From Rutidosis leptorrhynchoides (Eukaryota > Streptophyta > Magnoliopsida > Asterales > Asteraceae): 64,000 nt of DNA. The notes below the pieces were generated by a model. That model was not told the origin of the DNA and made no database searches. It was given only the letters and a program-made list of their open reading frames with translations. The DNA lies in contig NC_092339.1 in assembly GCF_046630445.1 (NCBI RefSeq), positions 51,831,501 through 51,895,500 on the forward strand. Direction: 5' to 3'. The position numbers and the translations under genes are program-made. Below are positions 1 through 10,816 of this stretch, piece by piece; the first letter of the stretch is position 1, and each line of letters opens with the position of its first letter.

Positions 1-1802
1 TCAGCAATTCCAACTGGGTGCTTAATGGTTTGATCAAAGAGTCGAACACTCATATCCGTTGGACTTAACTTACCTACACCTAATCTCTTATATAAGGAAA
101 GAGGCATAACACTTACACTTGCACCTAAATCTGCTAGTGCATCATACATGACACAATCACTAAGTAGACAAGGAACAATAAATTCACCCGGATCACCTAC
201 CCTAGGTGGAGGTTTTGGTGGAACTGTCTTCACCGGGTTTACTTCTACGGCTTTTGTTTCTTGTACTTTCTTATTCTTTTTCTTCTTCTTCTTTCCAGAA
301 GTATCACAATCTTTATTACTTATTACTTGCTCATACTCAACTCCTTTTCTTGGAAACGGGATGGGTGGTTTGTATGGTGTCACCACTGGCTTTACATACT
401 CGGATGGTGGTGGTGGTGTAACTTCTTCATTGTTACTCACATCTAAAACCTTCCCATCTTCTGGAGCTGGTTTTTCAGAATTTGTTGACACCATATTAAC
501 ATTCTCTTTCCGAGGATTTACTTCAGTATTACTCGGTAGCTTTCCTTGTTCCCTCTCACTCATCATGCTAGCAAGAGTACCTACGTGTTTTTCTAGATTC
601 AAAATGGAAGCTTGTTGAGTTCTTAATGACTGATCAAACCTCTCGTTCGTTTGGGTTTGAGTTTCAATAAATTGTGTTTGAGATTCAACTAGCTTGAATA
701 CCACGTCTTCCATATTTGACTTTTTCTCTTCAGTTTGTTGTTGTGGTTTATATAAGCCAGGTCTTTGTTGATTGAAAGTGTTGTTTTGAGTTGGTTGGTT
801 ATTCGGACCTTGTTGGTTATACCAGTTATTTTCGGGTCCTTTTGGATTGTAAAGAATGTTTTGATTTCGATTTAAGTTTAGCCTTGGCGGTTGATAATTA
901 TTTTGATAATTATTTCCCGGCCTTTGGTTCATATAGGAAACATTCTCTCGTTGTTCCATCGTTGGTTCAATGTGACAATCTTTCAATAAGTGTGGTCCAC
1001 CGCATTGCTCACAACTGATTCGTATTGCGTGAATATCTTTATTCATCTTTTCCATTCGTCTTTCGAAAGCATCTATTTTTGCGGAAACGGAATCAAAGTC
1101 ATGGCTAGAATCGGCTCTAGCCGCTTTAGATGATCGAAAGATATCTTTTTCTTGGTGCCACTCATGCGAGTGGGAGGCTGTGTTATCAATAATTTTGTAA
1201 GCTTCAGTTGCGGTTTTCTTCATAATGGATCCACCAGCTGTTATGTCGATGTCTTTTCGTGTAGCAACGTTGACACCTTGGTAGCATATTTGTACTATTT
1301 GATAAGTGTATAAACCGTGTTGAGGACATCCTCTCAACATCCTTCCGAATCTTGTCCACGCCTCATATAGAGTTTCATTTGGCTTTTGCGCGAACGTAAC
1401 AATTTCTCCTTGAAGTCTCACGGCTTTAGATGCCGGAAAGAATTGTTTAAGAAATTTTTCAACTAAAACATCCCATGTGTCAATCGCCCCTTCAGGTAAT
1501 GATTCTAACCAATCTCTGGCTTCTCCCTTTAAAGTCCAGGGAAACAACATGAGATAGATCTGCTCATCTTCCACTTCTCGGATTTTGAATAGTGTATAAA
1601 TTCTTTTAAACGTACGAAGGTGTTCGTTAGGATCTTCATTCGGTGCACCACTGAATTGGCATTGGTTAGTTACCATGTGTAGAATTTGTCCTTTGATTTC
1701 ATAATCTAGCGCATTAACTTCTGGCTTAATAATGGCGTGACCTTGGCCCATGCGTGTAGCTCTCATTCGGTCTTCCATACTTAGAGGTTCTAGATTTTCC
1801 AT
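1..1802 (-). CDS. gag-protease polyprotein of A1, C-terminus off window
   Basis: This is the second copy of the polyprotein at 7181-9613, cut by the window edge within the protease domain. It contains the retrotransposon gag core, a short zinc-knuckle-like motif (CEQCGGPHLLKDC) and a low-complexity Asn/Gln linker. Compared with A2 I see only scattered substitutions, for example Phe to Cys after the gag core and Lys to Gln in the linker, and no stop. The first ATG of this frame is at 1802. Upstream the frame stays open to about 1900 without an ATG and overlaps the 93-residue frame at 1843-2124. Whether the part beyond the window is intact is unknown. Confidence 0.75.
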   Translation of the reverse strand, partial: MENLEPLSMEDRMRATRMGQGHAIIKPEVNALDYEIKGQILHMVTNQCQFSGAPNEDPNEHLRTFKRIYTLFKIREVEDEQIYLMLFPWTLKGEARDWLESLPEGAIDTWDVLVEKFLKQFFPASKAVRLQGEIVTFAQKPNETLYEAWTRFGRMLRGCPQHGLYTYQIVQICYQGVNVATRKDIDITAGGSIMKKTATEAYKIIDNTASHSHEWHQEKDIFRSSKAARADSSHDFDSVSAKIDAFERRMEKMNKDIHAIRISCEQCGGPHLLKDCHIEPTMEQRENVSYMNQRPGNNYQNNYQPPRLNLNRNQNILYNPKGPENNWYNQQGPNNQPTQNNTFNQQRPGLYKPQQQTEEKKSNMEDVVFKLVESQTQFIETQTQTNERFDQSLRTQQASILNLEKHVGTLASMMSEREQGKLPSNTEVNPRKENVNMVSTNSEKPAPEDGKVLDVSNNEEVTPPPPSEYVKPVVTPYKPPIPFPRKGVEYEQVISNKDCDTSGKKKKKKNKKVQETKAVEVNPVKTVPPKPPPRVGDPGEFIVPCLLSDCVMYDALADLGASVSVMPLSLYKRLGVGKLSPTDMSVRLFDQTIKHPVGIA

Positions 1803-1842
1803 GATTGGAAGTGTTGTATCTGAATCACTAGAGGTTTCTGAT

Positions 1843-2124
1843 TTAATGGTTTCTTTCCTCAACAATCTCTGTTTGAATGATTGGTGGTTCCGGAGGAAAG
1901 TTTAATGGTTCGGGATCTACAAACCGTTCCTGAATATTCTCCGGATTCTCAATTGTGAGGTTTGTTTCAAAAACTGGATTATCGAAAATTTGAGTTTGAG
2001 GATTTGGTCGACTTGATGACGATTCTAAAGAAAAATCAACGGCGGCGATATTCGTTAAACGATGTCTTGATCGAGTTACAGGTGGTGAACGTATGACCGG
2101 CGGTGAACGTCTTGCTCGGTGCAT
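1843..2124 (-). CDS. Putative N-terminal gag segment of A1, other frame
   Basis: A 93-residue frame lies directly upstream of gag, overlapping it by tens of bases and shifted by one base. It starts with an Arg/Pro/Ser-rich basic stretch (HRARRSPP, SPPVTRSRHR) and continues into an acidic Pro/Glu-rich part. This composition is common at the N-terminus of plant Ty3 gag proteins. The same frame, with one residue changed, is in A2. It may be the true gag start joined by a +1 frameshift, or a fixed indel. No separate function is recognised. Confidence 0.45.
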   Translation of the reverse strand: MHRARRSPPVIRSPPVTRSRHRLTNIAAVDFSLESSSSRPNPQTQIFDNPVFETNLTIENPENIQERFVDPEPLNFPPEPPIIQTEIVEERNH

Positions 2125-2991
2125 TCACTGAATATCCTATTAGTTTTTAAAAAGGAAAGAAAAATTATATAAGTTATCCAATCAATAGACTTTTCTGATT
2201 TTGCCCACGTTTCGAATAGCCAAAAGATGCAGCAGAGGGGCAGGATTCGTTTGGTCTCAATATAATTGAGGACTGTTTGGCTCCAATAACCCGGTCCACG
2301 TACAAATCCAACTATTACTACGAACCAGAAAATTTTGATGTCTATCAATTTAACCACTTAAAATAAATTTTCGTAATTTTAAGAAATTTAGAGAAGAAGT
2401 AGAAAAAATTCTAAGTCCTAAAAACTAGAATGGCGAGAAATAAGAGAGAAAAAGATTGCGCGTCGAAAAGTGTCGAAAAATGAAAAAGACGAAGAGTGGT
2501 TTGTAAACACGCGGTTAATCCAACCTTATAACTATCACTATCTTAAAATTAAAACTACAAATAGAGATTACTATTTGGAATTGTAATTGATACATAGGTA
2601 AACGGCGTCGAAAGATAAATAAAAATAAGAAAGTAGCACGAAAAATAGCGTCGCAAAATTTTAAGGCACCTAAATCTTAGTCTAAAGAAAAAGCACTTAA
2701 GGGATTTTACGGCAAAGCCTAAAAATTCTAGAAGTAAAAATAAATACTAAGGCAAAAACTATACTTAATACTAAAAGTTGCGAATATAGTGTAAAAATCT
2801 AAAGGTAATAAAACTAAAAAAAAAAAAAAATTTTTATAGACAAAATCTTAAAAAAAATATTTTTTTTTAAAAATATTTTTTTTTTTTTTAGATACGTTTT
2901 TTGTTTTTTTTTTTTTTACGTTTTTTTTTTTTAAACATTTTTTTTTTATTTATATTTTTGCAAATATAAATTAAAAATATAGCGTTTTAGT
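2125..2991 (-). other. A1 untranslated leader between PBS and gag
   Basis: This stretch is non-coding. It is rich in A and T, with long poly-A and poly-T runs at about 2815-2960 that differ in length from the A2 copy, as expected for slippage. A 93-residue frame at 2076-2357 is hydrophobic and unsupported. Nothing else is recognisable. Confidence 0.6.
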
Positions 2992-3011
2992 GCTCCCCGG
3001 CAGCGGCGCCA
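2992..3011 (-). promoter_or_regulatory. Primer binding site of A1 (tRNA-Asp-like)
   Basis: The minus strand reads TGGCGCCGCTGCCGGGGAGC, six bases after the LTR end. This is the class of primer site found in Athila/Tat/Ogre elements. It matches the 3' end of plant tRNA-Asp with one mismatch (CT for TT). Confidence 0.8.
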
Positions 3012-3017
3012 AAAACT

Positions 3018-4854
3018 TGATGTGGTAGCGTGAGGGTACGAAATAGTATTATTTTTAATACAAAATACTACAAAATATGACACAAGTTTTATTAATTTAC
3101 GGATGGGATATACCTAAACCTTGCTACAACACTGTAGGCAGTGTACCTAATCGTAGAGTAGTGTAGTTTTTAGTAAGTCCGGTTCGTTCCACAGGGAGCT
3201 GGTGATACTTACTATATTTTTAACTATATTTATACAAAATATATATAATTATATAAGTAGTAATATTATTATAAAAGAGGGGTTTTACCGTTTAATGACC
3301 GGTTTGTCGATTCTATATTTTAAGCGTAAAAATAAATGACGATAATTAAAGTGCGTAAAATAATGACAATAAATAAAATGACAGTAAATAAAATTGCGAG
3401 TAATAAAATGACAGTAAATAAAGATACGATGAGAAATATGATAAAAGAATTATGCTTATTTAAACTTCCGTAATCATGATGTTTGACGTGTTGATTTTAA
3501 TTTATTACCATGGGTTAATTGTCCTTTGTCCTGGTTTATTTGATACGTCTATCTGGTTTTTGTCCATAATAGTCCATCGGTCATAAATATAAAGTGCGAG
3601 TATCCTCGTCAAATTACCCTTATACCCGAAGTCAAATATTCCAACTGATTAAGGATTTAAACTGTGACGCAGTTATCACTTCTGTCAACAATTACACCAG
3701 TTATCACTGTATGTAATCCACCCCTGTTTTAATTAGTTTATGAATATTAATTCATCCACTTGATCAGAATGAATAATCAATTACCCAACCCAATTGATTA
3801 ATTAAATGATTATAACAGATTCCATATGAACGTCACTAAATAGGACAACCATAATCATTATTAATTATTAGATTAATTAATTTGAAGATAGGTTCGACAG
3901 ACTCCAATGAGTTGTCACTCAATTAGACAATACCCCCATCTATTAATAGTCAATAGTCCAATTTTCACAAGTGTCGTTCTTTTGTCCAAACCCCAATTAT
4001 GGTACAAAGCCCAATTACCCAATTTTAGTAATTAGCCCAACATCATGATTACTTCGTTTTAAATAAGCATAATAATAACTTTGCTACGAGACATTAATAT
4101 AAAAAGGTTGAACATAACTTACAATGATTAAAAATAGCGTAGCGTTACACGGACAGAATTTCGACTTACATACTCAAAAGATCTCTATCATAAATCTTAT
4201 TATTATCATAATTTAAAATTAAAATTAAGATTATTGTTATATCTGATTACATTAACATTATGATAGAGAATTATAAATATAGATATTGATATTTGATATA
4301 GAAAAGTAAGAAAAAGATAGAAAAAAATGATCGAAGAAAAAAAAAAAGTCGTCCCCCATTTTTGATCGTAAATCATCGCTGCGAAATTAGAAATTGAATT
4401 TTCATTTACGACCCCTGAACTATGCTCAATTAACAACTTTTTATTATTTAATATTATTCTTATTATGAATTATTTAAATATTATATTTTATTCTTGTGCA
4501 TAGTTGACTCGTAATTTTTACACCGTTGCGTCGAGCGCTGAAAGTTGGTTCATGCCTCGGTTCCGGATTTTCGAACGCCCTTTCGTACAATTTTATATCG
4601 TGTACTTTGCGTTTTGTAACTTGTACTCTTGTCATTTTTAGACGTTCTTCATCAATAATTTGAACCTTTTTGATTGTATCTTGTACTTTTGAGCTTTTTG
4701 GACCTTTGCGTCTTCAAATCTTCGTTTTCGCCTTTTGTCTTCGCACTTATTTAAAATAAACGAATATTACTCGAAAATGGAACAATTGCAACTAAAATCT
4801 TGTCTTTCTTGGGGGATTTTGCTATGAAATATATGTTCCTTTTTAGCCTTATCA
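3018..4854 (-). repeat. Shared LTR: 3' LTR of A2 and 5' LTR of A1
   Basis: This 1837-bp LTR begins TG and ends CA. It is flanked by a primer site on the left (for A1) and a polypurine tract on the right (for A2). It differs from the LTR at 10817-12659 at about a dozen sites counted by eye, roughly 0.6 percent. One difference removes six bases containing the TATA box (junction at 4380/4381). The left part has a repeated motif of the GACAATAAATAAAATTGCGA kind, also seen in LTR G and in the internal region of E. The frame at 4206-4436 is not credible. Confidence 0.88.
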
Positions 4855-4869
4855 ATATCCCCACACTTG
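4855..4869 (-). promoter_or_regulatory. Polypurine tract of A2
   Basis: On the minus strand AAGTGTGGGGATAT directly precedes the 3' LTR (TGATAAGG). This is the usual place and form of the plus-strand primer in Athila/Tat-type elements. Confidence 0.75.
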
Positions 4870-7180
4870 AACGTTGCTTGTCCTCAAGCAATACAGTCTT
4901 GAAATAATATAATACATCACACGAATCACTTCTTTATTCTTCACACTTTGTACATCAGTGATTTTGATAGAGCGGTATAAACAATGATATTAACAATAGA
5001 ACCATGGTTAAAGGTGGGTGTGTCATCCACAGTTACCTCGGGTTTAGGTCAACGACACTTGCAATCAAATAGCCGATTTACTTTCGGTTTCCAAAGCAAA
5101 GTGCACATTTGAAAGGCGGTTTACAGTCCCACATGACTATAAAAATTTAGATCCTTTAGGAAATAGGATCTTTATGAAAACATTTGATCTTTTGAAAATT
5201 CAATCTAGCTTTTACCCTAGATAAGTTTTCTGATTTGATCCACCATTGGTGTTGCAAAATATATTTGTGGATCAATATTTTGGCTAAAAACATTTAGGTT
5301 CGTGTAATCCACTGCTATCCCGGTATCGGAAAGCACACATCCAGTTTACTTGTTCCGTATATTACCTTTCGGCAAACTACCGTCCGGTTGTAAAGGAAAG
5401 CGATGAACAAGAAACTGTTAAGGCAATGTCTAATGACATGCTTTTGGTTATGGTCTTTTAACGTGTCGGATGCTAGAACTATCCTTGGTAGGAGCGATAG
5501 TAAAGATCATCCTATGATTTTTCGGTCTGGCACAAGGTCCTGTCTCCGACCATGCTATGCAACCACCGTTCTTACGGTTGACACCCGATTTGGTTCAGGT
5601 GACCTAATGAATTCCAGGTGAATTCCTAGGATTTTACGTTCAATGGTAATGAACGCATTGAAAATGGATTTTCAGAAAACAAATCGGTTTGCAATTTTGA
5701 TCAAAATATTTTCTCGTTCAAGCTCGAGTTTAGATATCATTGAATTCCATGAGTTTGAATTCTCAATCTTTAAGGTCAATCTCTAGGATTGAGTAATATC
5801 AGTCTTAAAAGCTGATTTTTAATCTTTAAGGAGATTATCCTTTCTGGGGATCTGATTCATTAGTCTTATCAAGCTAATTTGCACGGTGCCCCCCCATTGT
5901 ACGAGATAAATCCTTCTCATGGTTAGGATAAATCTGACCACATGGCGACCCTGTTTGATGCTGAGGTCCGTGGATTTCCTGCTGATTTTAGAGATGACTT
6001 TTCTAGATTTTTCGTCAACCTACAGCTGGTCTAGACGACAACTTCATGACCTAAATCAAGAAGCGCGTTTCTTTTTCAGAAGACTTTACTTCCTTTTAAT
6101 GATGGAATTGATTCATCGTGTAGATCCATCTTTCTTACAGTAAATCGGGTAAAACTGATTAAAATCGTCCAAAGCAAAAGTACCTGCAATAATCTTGTAC
6201 AAAAATATGTGATATATGTTTTAAATTGAATAACTTGGTACATTCTTCCCACACTTAGTTTCTTTCTTTGCCTTTTTATTTTCTTCTATTTCATTTTAAA
6301 TGAATTCAAGCGTTTTAGGGTGTTTCTCAATTTATGTCCTTTTCGAGGTAACGATAATTTCGGTATTATCACCTAGTTTTCATCGTTCATAAATATGTAT
6401 AAACATGATTTTGAGTTCATTTAATTGAAAAATTTTCAAATTTTCACAAAATTTGGCAAATAAACTAAGTATAAACCCGAGAGAATTTATAACCCTTCCC
6501 CACACTTGAGATCATGCAATGCCCTCATTTGCATGAAATCAGACTACAATTATAAATTCATGAGGGTGATTAGCGTAGAAAAGTGATTAAAAATACCGAG
6601 TTTGCAAACATATTGTTATTTCACATTTGATTTTTTTTTTTTTTTTGCGTCTTGTCAAAATCAGTAGCTTTTGCTGAACTTCATGACAGTCTTTGAAAGT
6701 GCGCTGTTTTACCCTGTTGTGTACATAACATAAAATACAAACATATATATACATATTTTTGAAGTTTGGTACATAACCCCACGTTCAAAAATTTATAATA
6801 TATAATATTTTTGGCATTCTTTAGATCAATAAAATTAAAAATAATGATAACAAAATTTGTCGCCCCGCCCTCGGGTAAAGCAATTTCGGCTCAACGACCT
6901 AGTCTTTAACTCACGACGAATTTTAGAAATCATTTTTTTAAACTTAATGAAATAAAGTAAATTTTTGTTTTTAAAATCATTCAAAACATAAATTTAAAAA
7001 GCATATTAATTTTATATAAAACCTACTAAATAAAAAGATTCAGAATGGAGGGAGAAAACTAGTTCTTTAGTGTCTGCTAGCGGAAAAGACCAATCGGGTT
7101 CCATTCTCGGAACTACACGAGAACAGAACAACTAACTCTAGATAGCATTTTCTTTTTAGAACATTTGAATCTCCCCACAC
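4870..7180 (-). other. A2 3' non-coding region without pol
   Basis: This is 2.3 kb between the gag-protease stop and the polypurine tract. Small frames on both strands (5403-5621, 5919-6143) show no known domain. Polypurine-like motifs (AAGTGTGGGG or close) recur at 6247-6257 and 6498-6508, and again across the protease stop at 7173-7183. A related stretch, with the same motif and a similar TGCCC-(N)-ATTGTACGAG block, exists in element D at 43438-45741. No reverse transcriptase or integrase remains can be seen. Confidence 0.7.
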
Positions 7181-9613
7181 TTAGGTAGCCGTGGTGTCAA
7201 AATTGTGATTAACTTCATCGTTAATTTCTCTTGGTCCATAATCAACTTGCATATCCGTGACTTTTTCTTTAAGCCAGTGCCCGGCTTCTTCCGTAATATC
7301 CCATAATTCAACTAGCTTCGCCCTTTCTTTAGGCGACAGATTGGATACTAACCGGTTACATAACTTAAATTTCCCCTTACTTCTAGCATCAATAGCCCGT
7401 TTAAAAAGTTTCTTCATTGAACTGTTAATAACGGGGTCATTTAATTTCGTATCAATAACGGGGTTCTTTGTTATCATGTCATCATTAGGTGTTACTTCAT
7501 TTTCCCCACACTTAGGCGTTTTATTATTATTAAGTATTACCGTTGGAGTTGGTAAAACCACATGGTTCTTACCAATTGTTTTTACTGGTTCAACGGTTTT
7601 GGCTGGTGGAGATTTAGACTTTCGAATCATAAAGGTGATCGATTTGTCACCACTTTTAAGTGTCATTCTTCCATTTCCTACATCAAATAACGCCTTGGTG
7701 GACGCTAAGAATGGCCGACCTAAAATTAGAGGAATGTTTGGGTCCTCTTCTATGTCAATGACAATAAATTCGACTAGAAAGGTTAAATTGCCTACTTGAA
7801 CGGGTAGGTTGTCAGCAATTCCAACTGGGTGCTTAATGGTTTGATCAAAGAGTCGAACACTCATATCCGTTGGACTTAACTTACCTACACCTAATCTCTT
7901 ATATAAGAAAAGAGGCATAACACTTACACTTGCACCTAAATCTGCTAGTGCATCATACATGACACAATCACTAAGTAGACAAGGAACAATAAATTCACCC
8001 GGATCACCTACCCTAGGTGGAGGTTTTGGTGGAACTGTCTTCACCGGGTTTACTTCTACGGCTTTTGTTTCTTGTACTTTCTTATTCTTTTTCTTCTTCT
8101 TCTTTCCAGAAGTATCACAATCTTTATTACTTATTACTTGCTCATACTCAACTCCTTTTCTTGGAAACGGGATGGGTGGTTTGTATGGTGTCACCACTGG
8201 CTTTACATACTCGGATGGTGGTGGTGGTGTAACTTCTTCATTGTTACTCACATCTAAAACCTTCCCATCTTCTGGAGCTGGTTTTTCAGAATTTGTTGAC
8301 AGCATATTAACATTCTCTTTCCGAGGATTTACTTCAGTATTACTCGGTAGCTTTCCTTGTTCCCTCTCACTCATCATGCTAGCAAGAGTACCTACGTGTT
8401 TTTCTAGATTCAAAATGGAAGCTTGTTGAGTTCTTAATGACTGATCAAACCTCTCGTTCGTTTGGGTTTGAGTTTCAATAAATTGTGTTTGAGATTCAAC
8501 TAGCTTGAATACCACGTCTTCCATATTTGACTTTTTCTCTTCAGTTTTTTGTTGTGGTTTATATAAGCCAGGTCTTTGTTGATTGAAAGTGTTGTTTTGA
8601 GTTGGTTGGTTATTCGGACCTTGTTGGTTATACCAGTTATTTTCGGGTCCTTTTGGATTGTAAAGAATGTTTTGATTTCGATTTAAGTTTAGCCTTGGCG
8701 GTTGATAATTATTTTGATAATTATTTCCCGGCCTTTGGTTCATATAGGAAACATTCTCTCGTTGTTCCATCGTTGGTTCAATGTGACAATCTTTCAATAA
8801 GTGTGGTCCACCGCATTGCTCACAACTGATTCGTATTGCGTGAATATCTTTATTCATCTTTTCCATTCGTCTTTCGAAAGCATCTATTTTTGCGAAAACG
8901 GAATCAAAGTCATGGCTAGAATCGGCTCTAGCCGCTTTAGATGATCGAAAGATATCTTTTTCTTGGTGCCACTCATGCGAGTGGGAGGCTGTGTTATCAA
9001 TAATTTTGTAAGCTTCAGTTGCGGTTTTCTTCATAATGGATCCACCAGCTGTTATGTCGATGTCTTTTCGTGTAGCAACGTTGACACCTTGGTAGAATAT
9101 TTGTACTATTTGATAAGTGTCTAAACCGTGTTGAGGACATCCTCTCAAAATCCTTCCGAATCTTGTCCACGCCTCATATAGAGTTTCATTTGGCTTTTGC
9201 GCGAACGTAACAATTTCTCCTTGAAGTCTCACGGCTTTAGATGCCGGAAAGAATTGTTTAAGAAATTTTTCAACTAAAACATCCCATGTGTCAATCGCAC
9301 CTTCAGGTAACGATTCTAACCAATCTCTGGCTTCTCCCTTTAAAGTCCAGGGAAACAACATGAGATAGATTTGCTCATCTTCCACTTCTCGGATTTTGAA
9401 TAGTGTACAAATTCTTTTAAACGTACGAAGGTGTTCGTTAGGATCTTCATTCGGTGCACCACTGAATTGGCATTGGTTAGTTACCATGTGTAGAATTTGT
9501 CCTTTGATTTCATAATCTGGCGCATTAACTTCTGGCTTAATAATGGCGTGACCTTGGCCCATGCGTGTAGCTCTCATTCGGTCTTCCATACTTAGAGGTT
9601 CTAGATTTTCCAT
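7181..9613 (-). CDS. gag-protease polyprotein of A2 (Athila/Tat-like)
   Basis: This intact polyprotein runs about 810 residues from the first ATG of the frame; the frame is open without ATG further upstream to about 9713. The N-terminal third is a retrotransposon gag core (FSGAPNEDPNEHLRTF through a YQIVQIFYQGV end). A short zinc knuckle CEQCGGPHLLKDC and an Asn/Gln-rich linker follow. A lysine-rich run of (K)6NKK precedes an aspartic protease with catalytic motif DLGAS, a hydrophobic flap region and ILGRPFLA. The last 100 residues hold a segment DARSKGKF...NRLVSNLSPKE that is also present in element D. The stop lies inside a polypurine-like motif. Gag packages the RNA and the protease matures the particle (family knowledge). 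There is no pol domain. Confidence 0.88.
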   Translation of the reverse strand: MENLEPLSMEDRMRATRMGQGHAIIKPEVNAPDYEIKGQILHMVTNQCQFSGAPNEDPNEHLRTFKRICTLFKIREVEDEQIYLMLFPWTLKGEARDWLESLPEGAIDTWDVLVEKFLKQFFPASKAVRLQGEIVTFAQKPNETLYEAWTRFGRILRGCPQHGLDTYQIVQIFYQGVNVATRKDIDITAGGSIMKKTATEAYKIIDNTASHSHEWHQEKDIFRSSKAARADSSHDFDSVFAKIDAFERRMEKMNKDIHAIRISCEQCGGPHLLKDCHIEPTMEQRENVSYMNQRPGNNYQNNYQPPRLNLNRNQNILYNPKGPENNWYNQQGPNNQPTQNNTFNQQRPGLYKPQQKTEEKKSNMEDVVFKLVESQTQFIETQTQTNERFDQSLRTQQASILNLEKHVGTLASMMSEREQGKLPSNTEVNPRKENVNMLSTNSEKPAPEDGKVLDVSNNEEVTPPPPSEYVKPVVTPYKPPIPFPRKGVEYEQVISNKDCDTSGKKKKKKNKKVQETKAVEVNPVKTVPPKPPPRVGDPGEFIVPCLLSDCVMYDALADLGASVSVMPLFLYKRLGVGKLSPTDMSVRLFDQTIKHPVGIADNLPVQVGNLTFLVEFIVIDIEEDPNIPLILGRPFLASTKALFDVGNGRMTLKSGDKSITFMIRKSKSPPAKTVEPVKTIGKNHVVLPTPTVILNNNKTPKCGENEVTPNDDMITKNPVIDTKLNDPVINSSMKKLFKRAIDARSKGKFKLCNRLVSNLSPKERAKLVELWDITEEAGHWLKEKVTDMQVDYGPREINDEVNHNFDTTAT

Positions 9614-9653
9614 GATTGGAAGTGTTGTATCTGAATCACTAGAGGTTTCTGAT

Positions 9654-9935
9654 TTAATGGTTTCTTTCCTCAACAATCTCTGTTTGAATGATTGGTGGTT
9701 CCGGAGGAAAGTTTAATGGTTCGGGATCTACAAACCGTTCCTGAATATTCTCCGGATTCTCAATTGTGAGGTTTGTTTCAAAAACTGGATTATCGGAAAT
9801 TTGAGTTTGAGGATTTGGTCGACTTGATGACGATTCTAAAGAAAAATCAACGGCGGCGATATTCGTTAAACGATGTCTTGATCGAGTTACAGGTGGTGAA
9901 CGTATGACCGGCGGTGAACGTCTTGCTCGGTGCAT
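9654..9935 (-). CDS. Putative N-terminal gag segment of A2, other frame
   Basis: A 93-residue frame starts with ATG at 9935 and is the counterpart of 1843-2124. It has a basic Arg/Ser/Pro N-terminus, then a Pro/Glu-rich acidic part. It ends at a TAA at 9654-9656, after the gag frame has already opened; the two frames differ by one base in the +1 direction. A joined product would give gag the basic N-terminus usual in the family. This cannot be told apart from an indel inherited from the common progenitor of both copies. Confidence 0.45.
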   Translation of the reverse strand: MHRARRSPPVIRSPPVTRSRHRLTNIAAVDFSLESSSSRPNPQTQISDNPVFETNLTIENPENIQERFVDPEPLNFPPEPPIIQTEIVEERNH

Positions 9936-10790
9936 TCACTGAATATCCTATTAGTTTTTAAAAAGGAAAGAAAAATTATATAAGTTATCCAATCAATAGA
10001 CTTTTCTGATTTTGCCCACGTTTCGAATAGCCAAAAGATGCAGCAGAGGGGCAGGATTCGTTTGGTCTCAATATAATTGAGGACTGTTTGGCTCCAATAA
10101 CCCGGTCCACGTACAAATCCAACTATTACTACGAACCAGAAAATTTTGATGTCTATCAATTTAACCACTTAAAATAAATTTTCGTAATTTTAAGAAATTT
10201 AGAGAAGAAGTAGAAAAAATTCTAAGTCCTAAAAACTAGAATGGCGAGAAATAAGAGAGAAAAAGATTGCGCGTCGAAAAGTGTCGAAAAATGAAAAAGA
10301 CGAAGAGTGGTTTGTAAACACGCGGTTAATCCAACCTTATAACTATCACTATCTTAAAATTAAAACTACAAATAGAGATTACTAATTGGAATTGTAATTG
10401 ATACATAGGTAAACGGCGTCGAAAGATAAATAAAAATAAGAAAGTAGCACGAAAAATAGCGTCGCAAAATTTTAAGGCACCTAAATCTTAGTCTAAAGAA
10501 AAAGCACTTAAGGGATTTTACGGCAAAGCCTAAAAATTCTAGAAGTAAAAATAAATACTAAGGCAAAAACTATACTTAATACTAAAAGTTGCGAATATAG
10601 TGTAAAAATCTAAAGGTAATAAAACTAAAAAAAAAATTTTTTTTTATAGACAAAATCTTAAAAAAATATTTTTTTTTAAAAATATTTTTTTTTTTTTTAG
10701 ATACGTTTTTTATTTTTTTTTTATGTTTTTTTTTTACGTTTTTTTTATTTATATTTTTGCAAATATAAATTAAAAATATAGCGTTTTAGT
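9936..10790 (-). other. A2 untranslated leader between PBS and gag
   Basis: Non-coding, AT-rich leader equivalent to 2125-2991. Homopolymer tracts at about 10625-10745 are shorter and arranged differently from A1. No conserved gene is visible. Confidence 0.6.
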
Positions 10791-10810
10791 GCTCCACGGC
10801 AGCGGCGCCA
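10791..10810 (-). promoter_or_regulatory. Primer binding site of A2
   Basis: The minus strand reads TGGCGCCGCTGCCGTGGAGC, six bases from the LTR. It differs from the A1 site by one base (GGGG to GTGG) in the distal part; the 3' CCA-pairing end is intact. Confidence 0.8.
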
Positions 10811-10816
10811 AAAACT

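Noticed and set aside
148..618. Plus-strand frame of 156 residues with poly-Phe (also 7959-8429)
   Set aside because: Antisense shadow of the gag linker and lysine-rich run in A1 and A2.
2076..2357. Hydrophobic 93-residue frame upstream of A1 gag (also 9887-10168)
   Set aside because: Same in both copies only because the copies are near identical; no domain and it lies in the leader.
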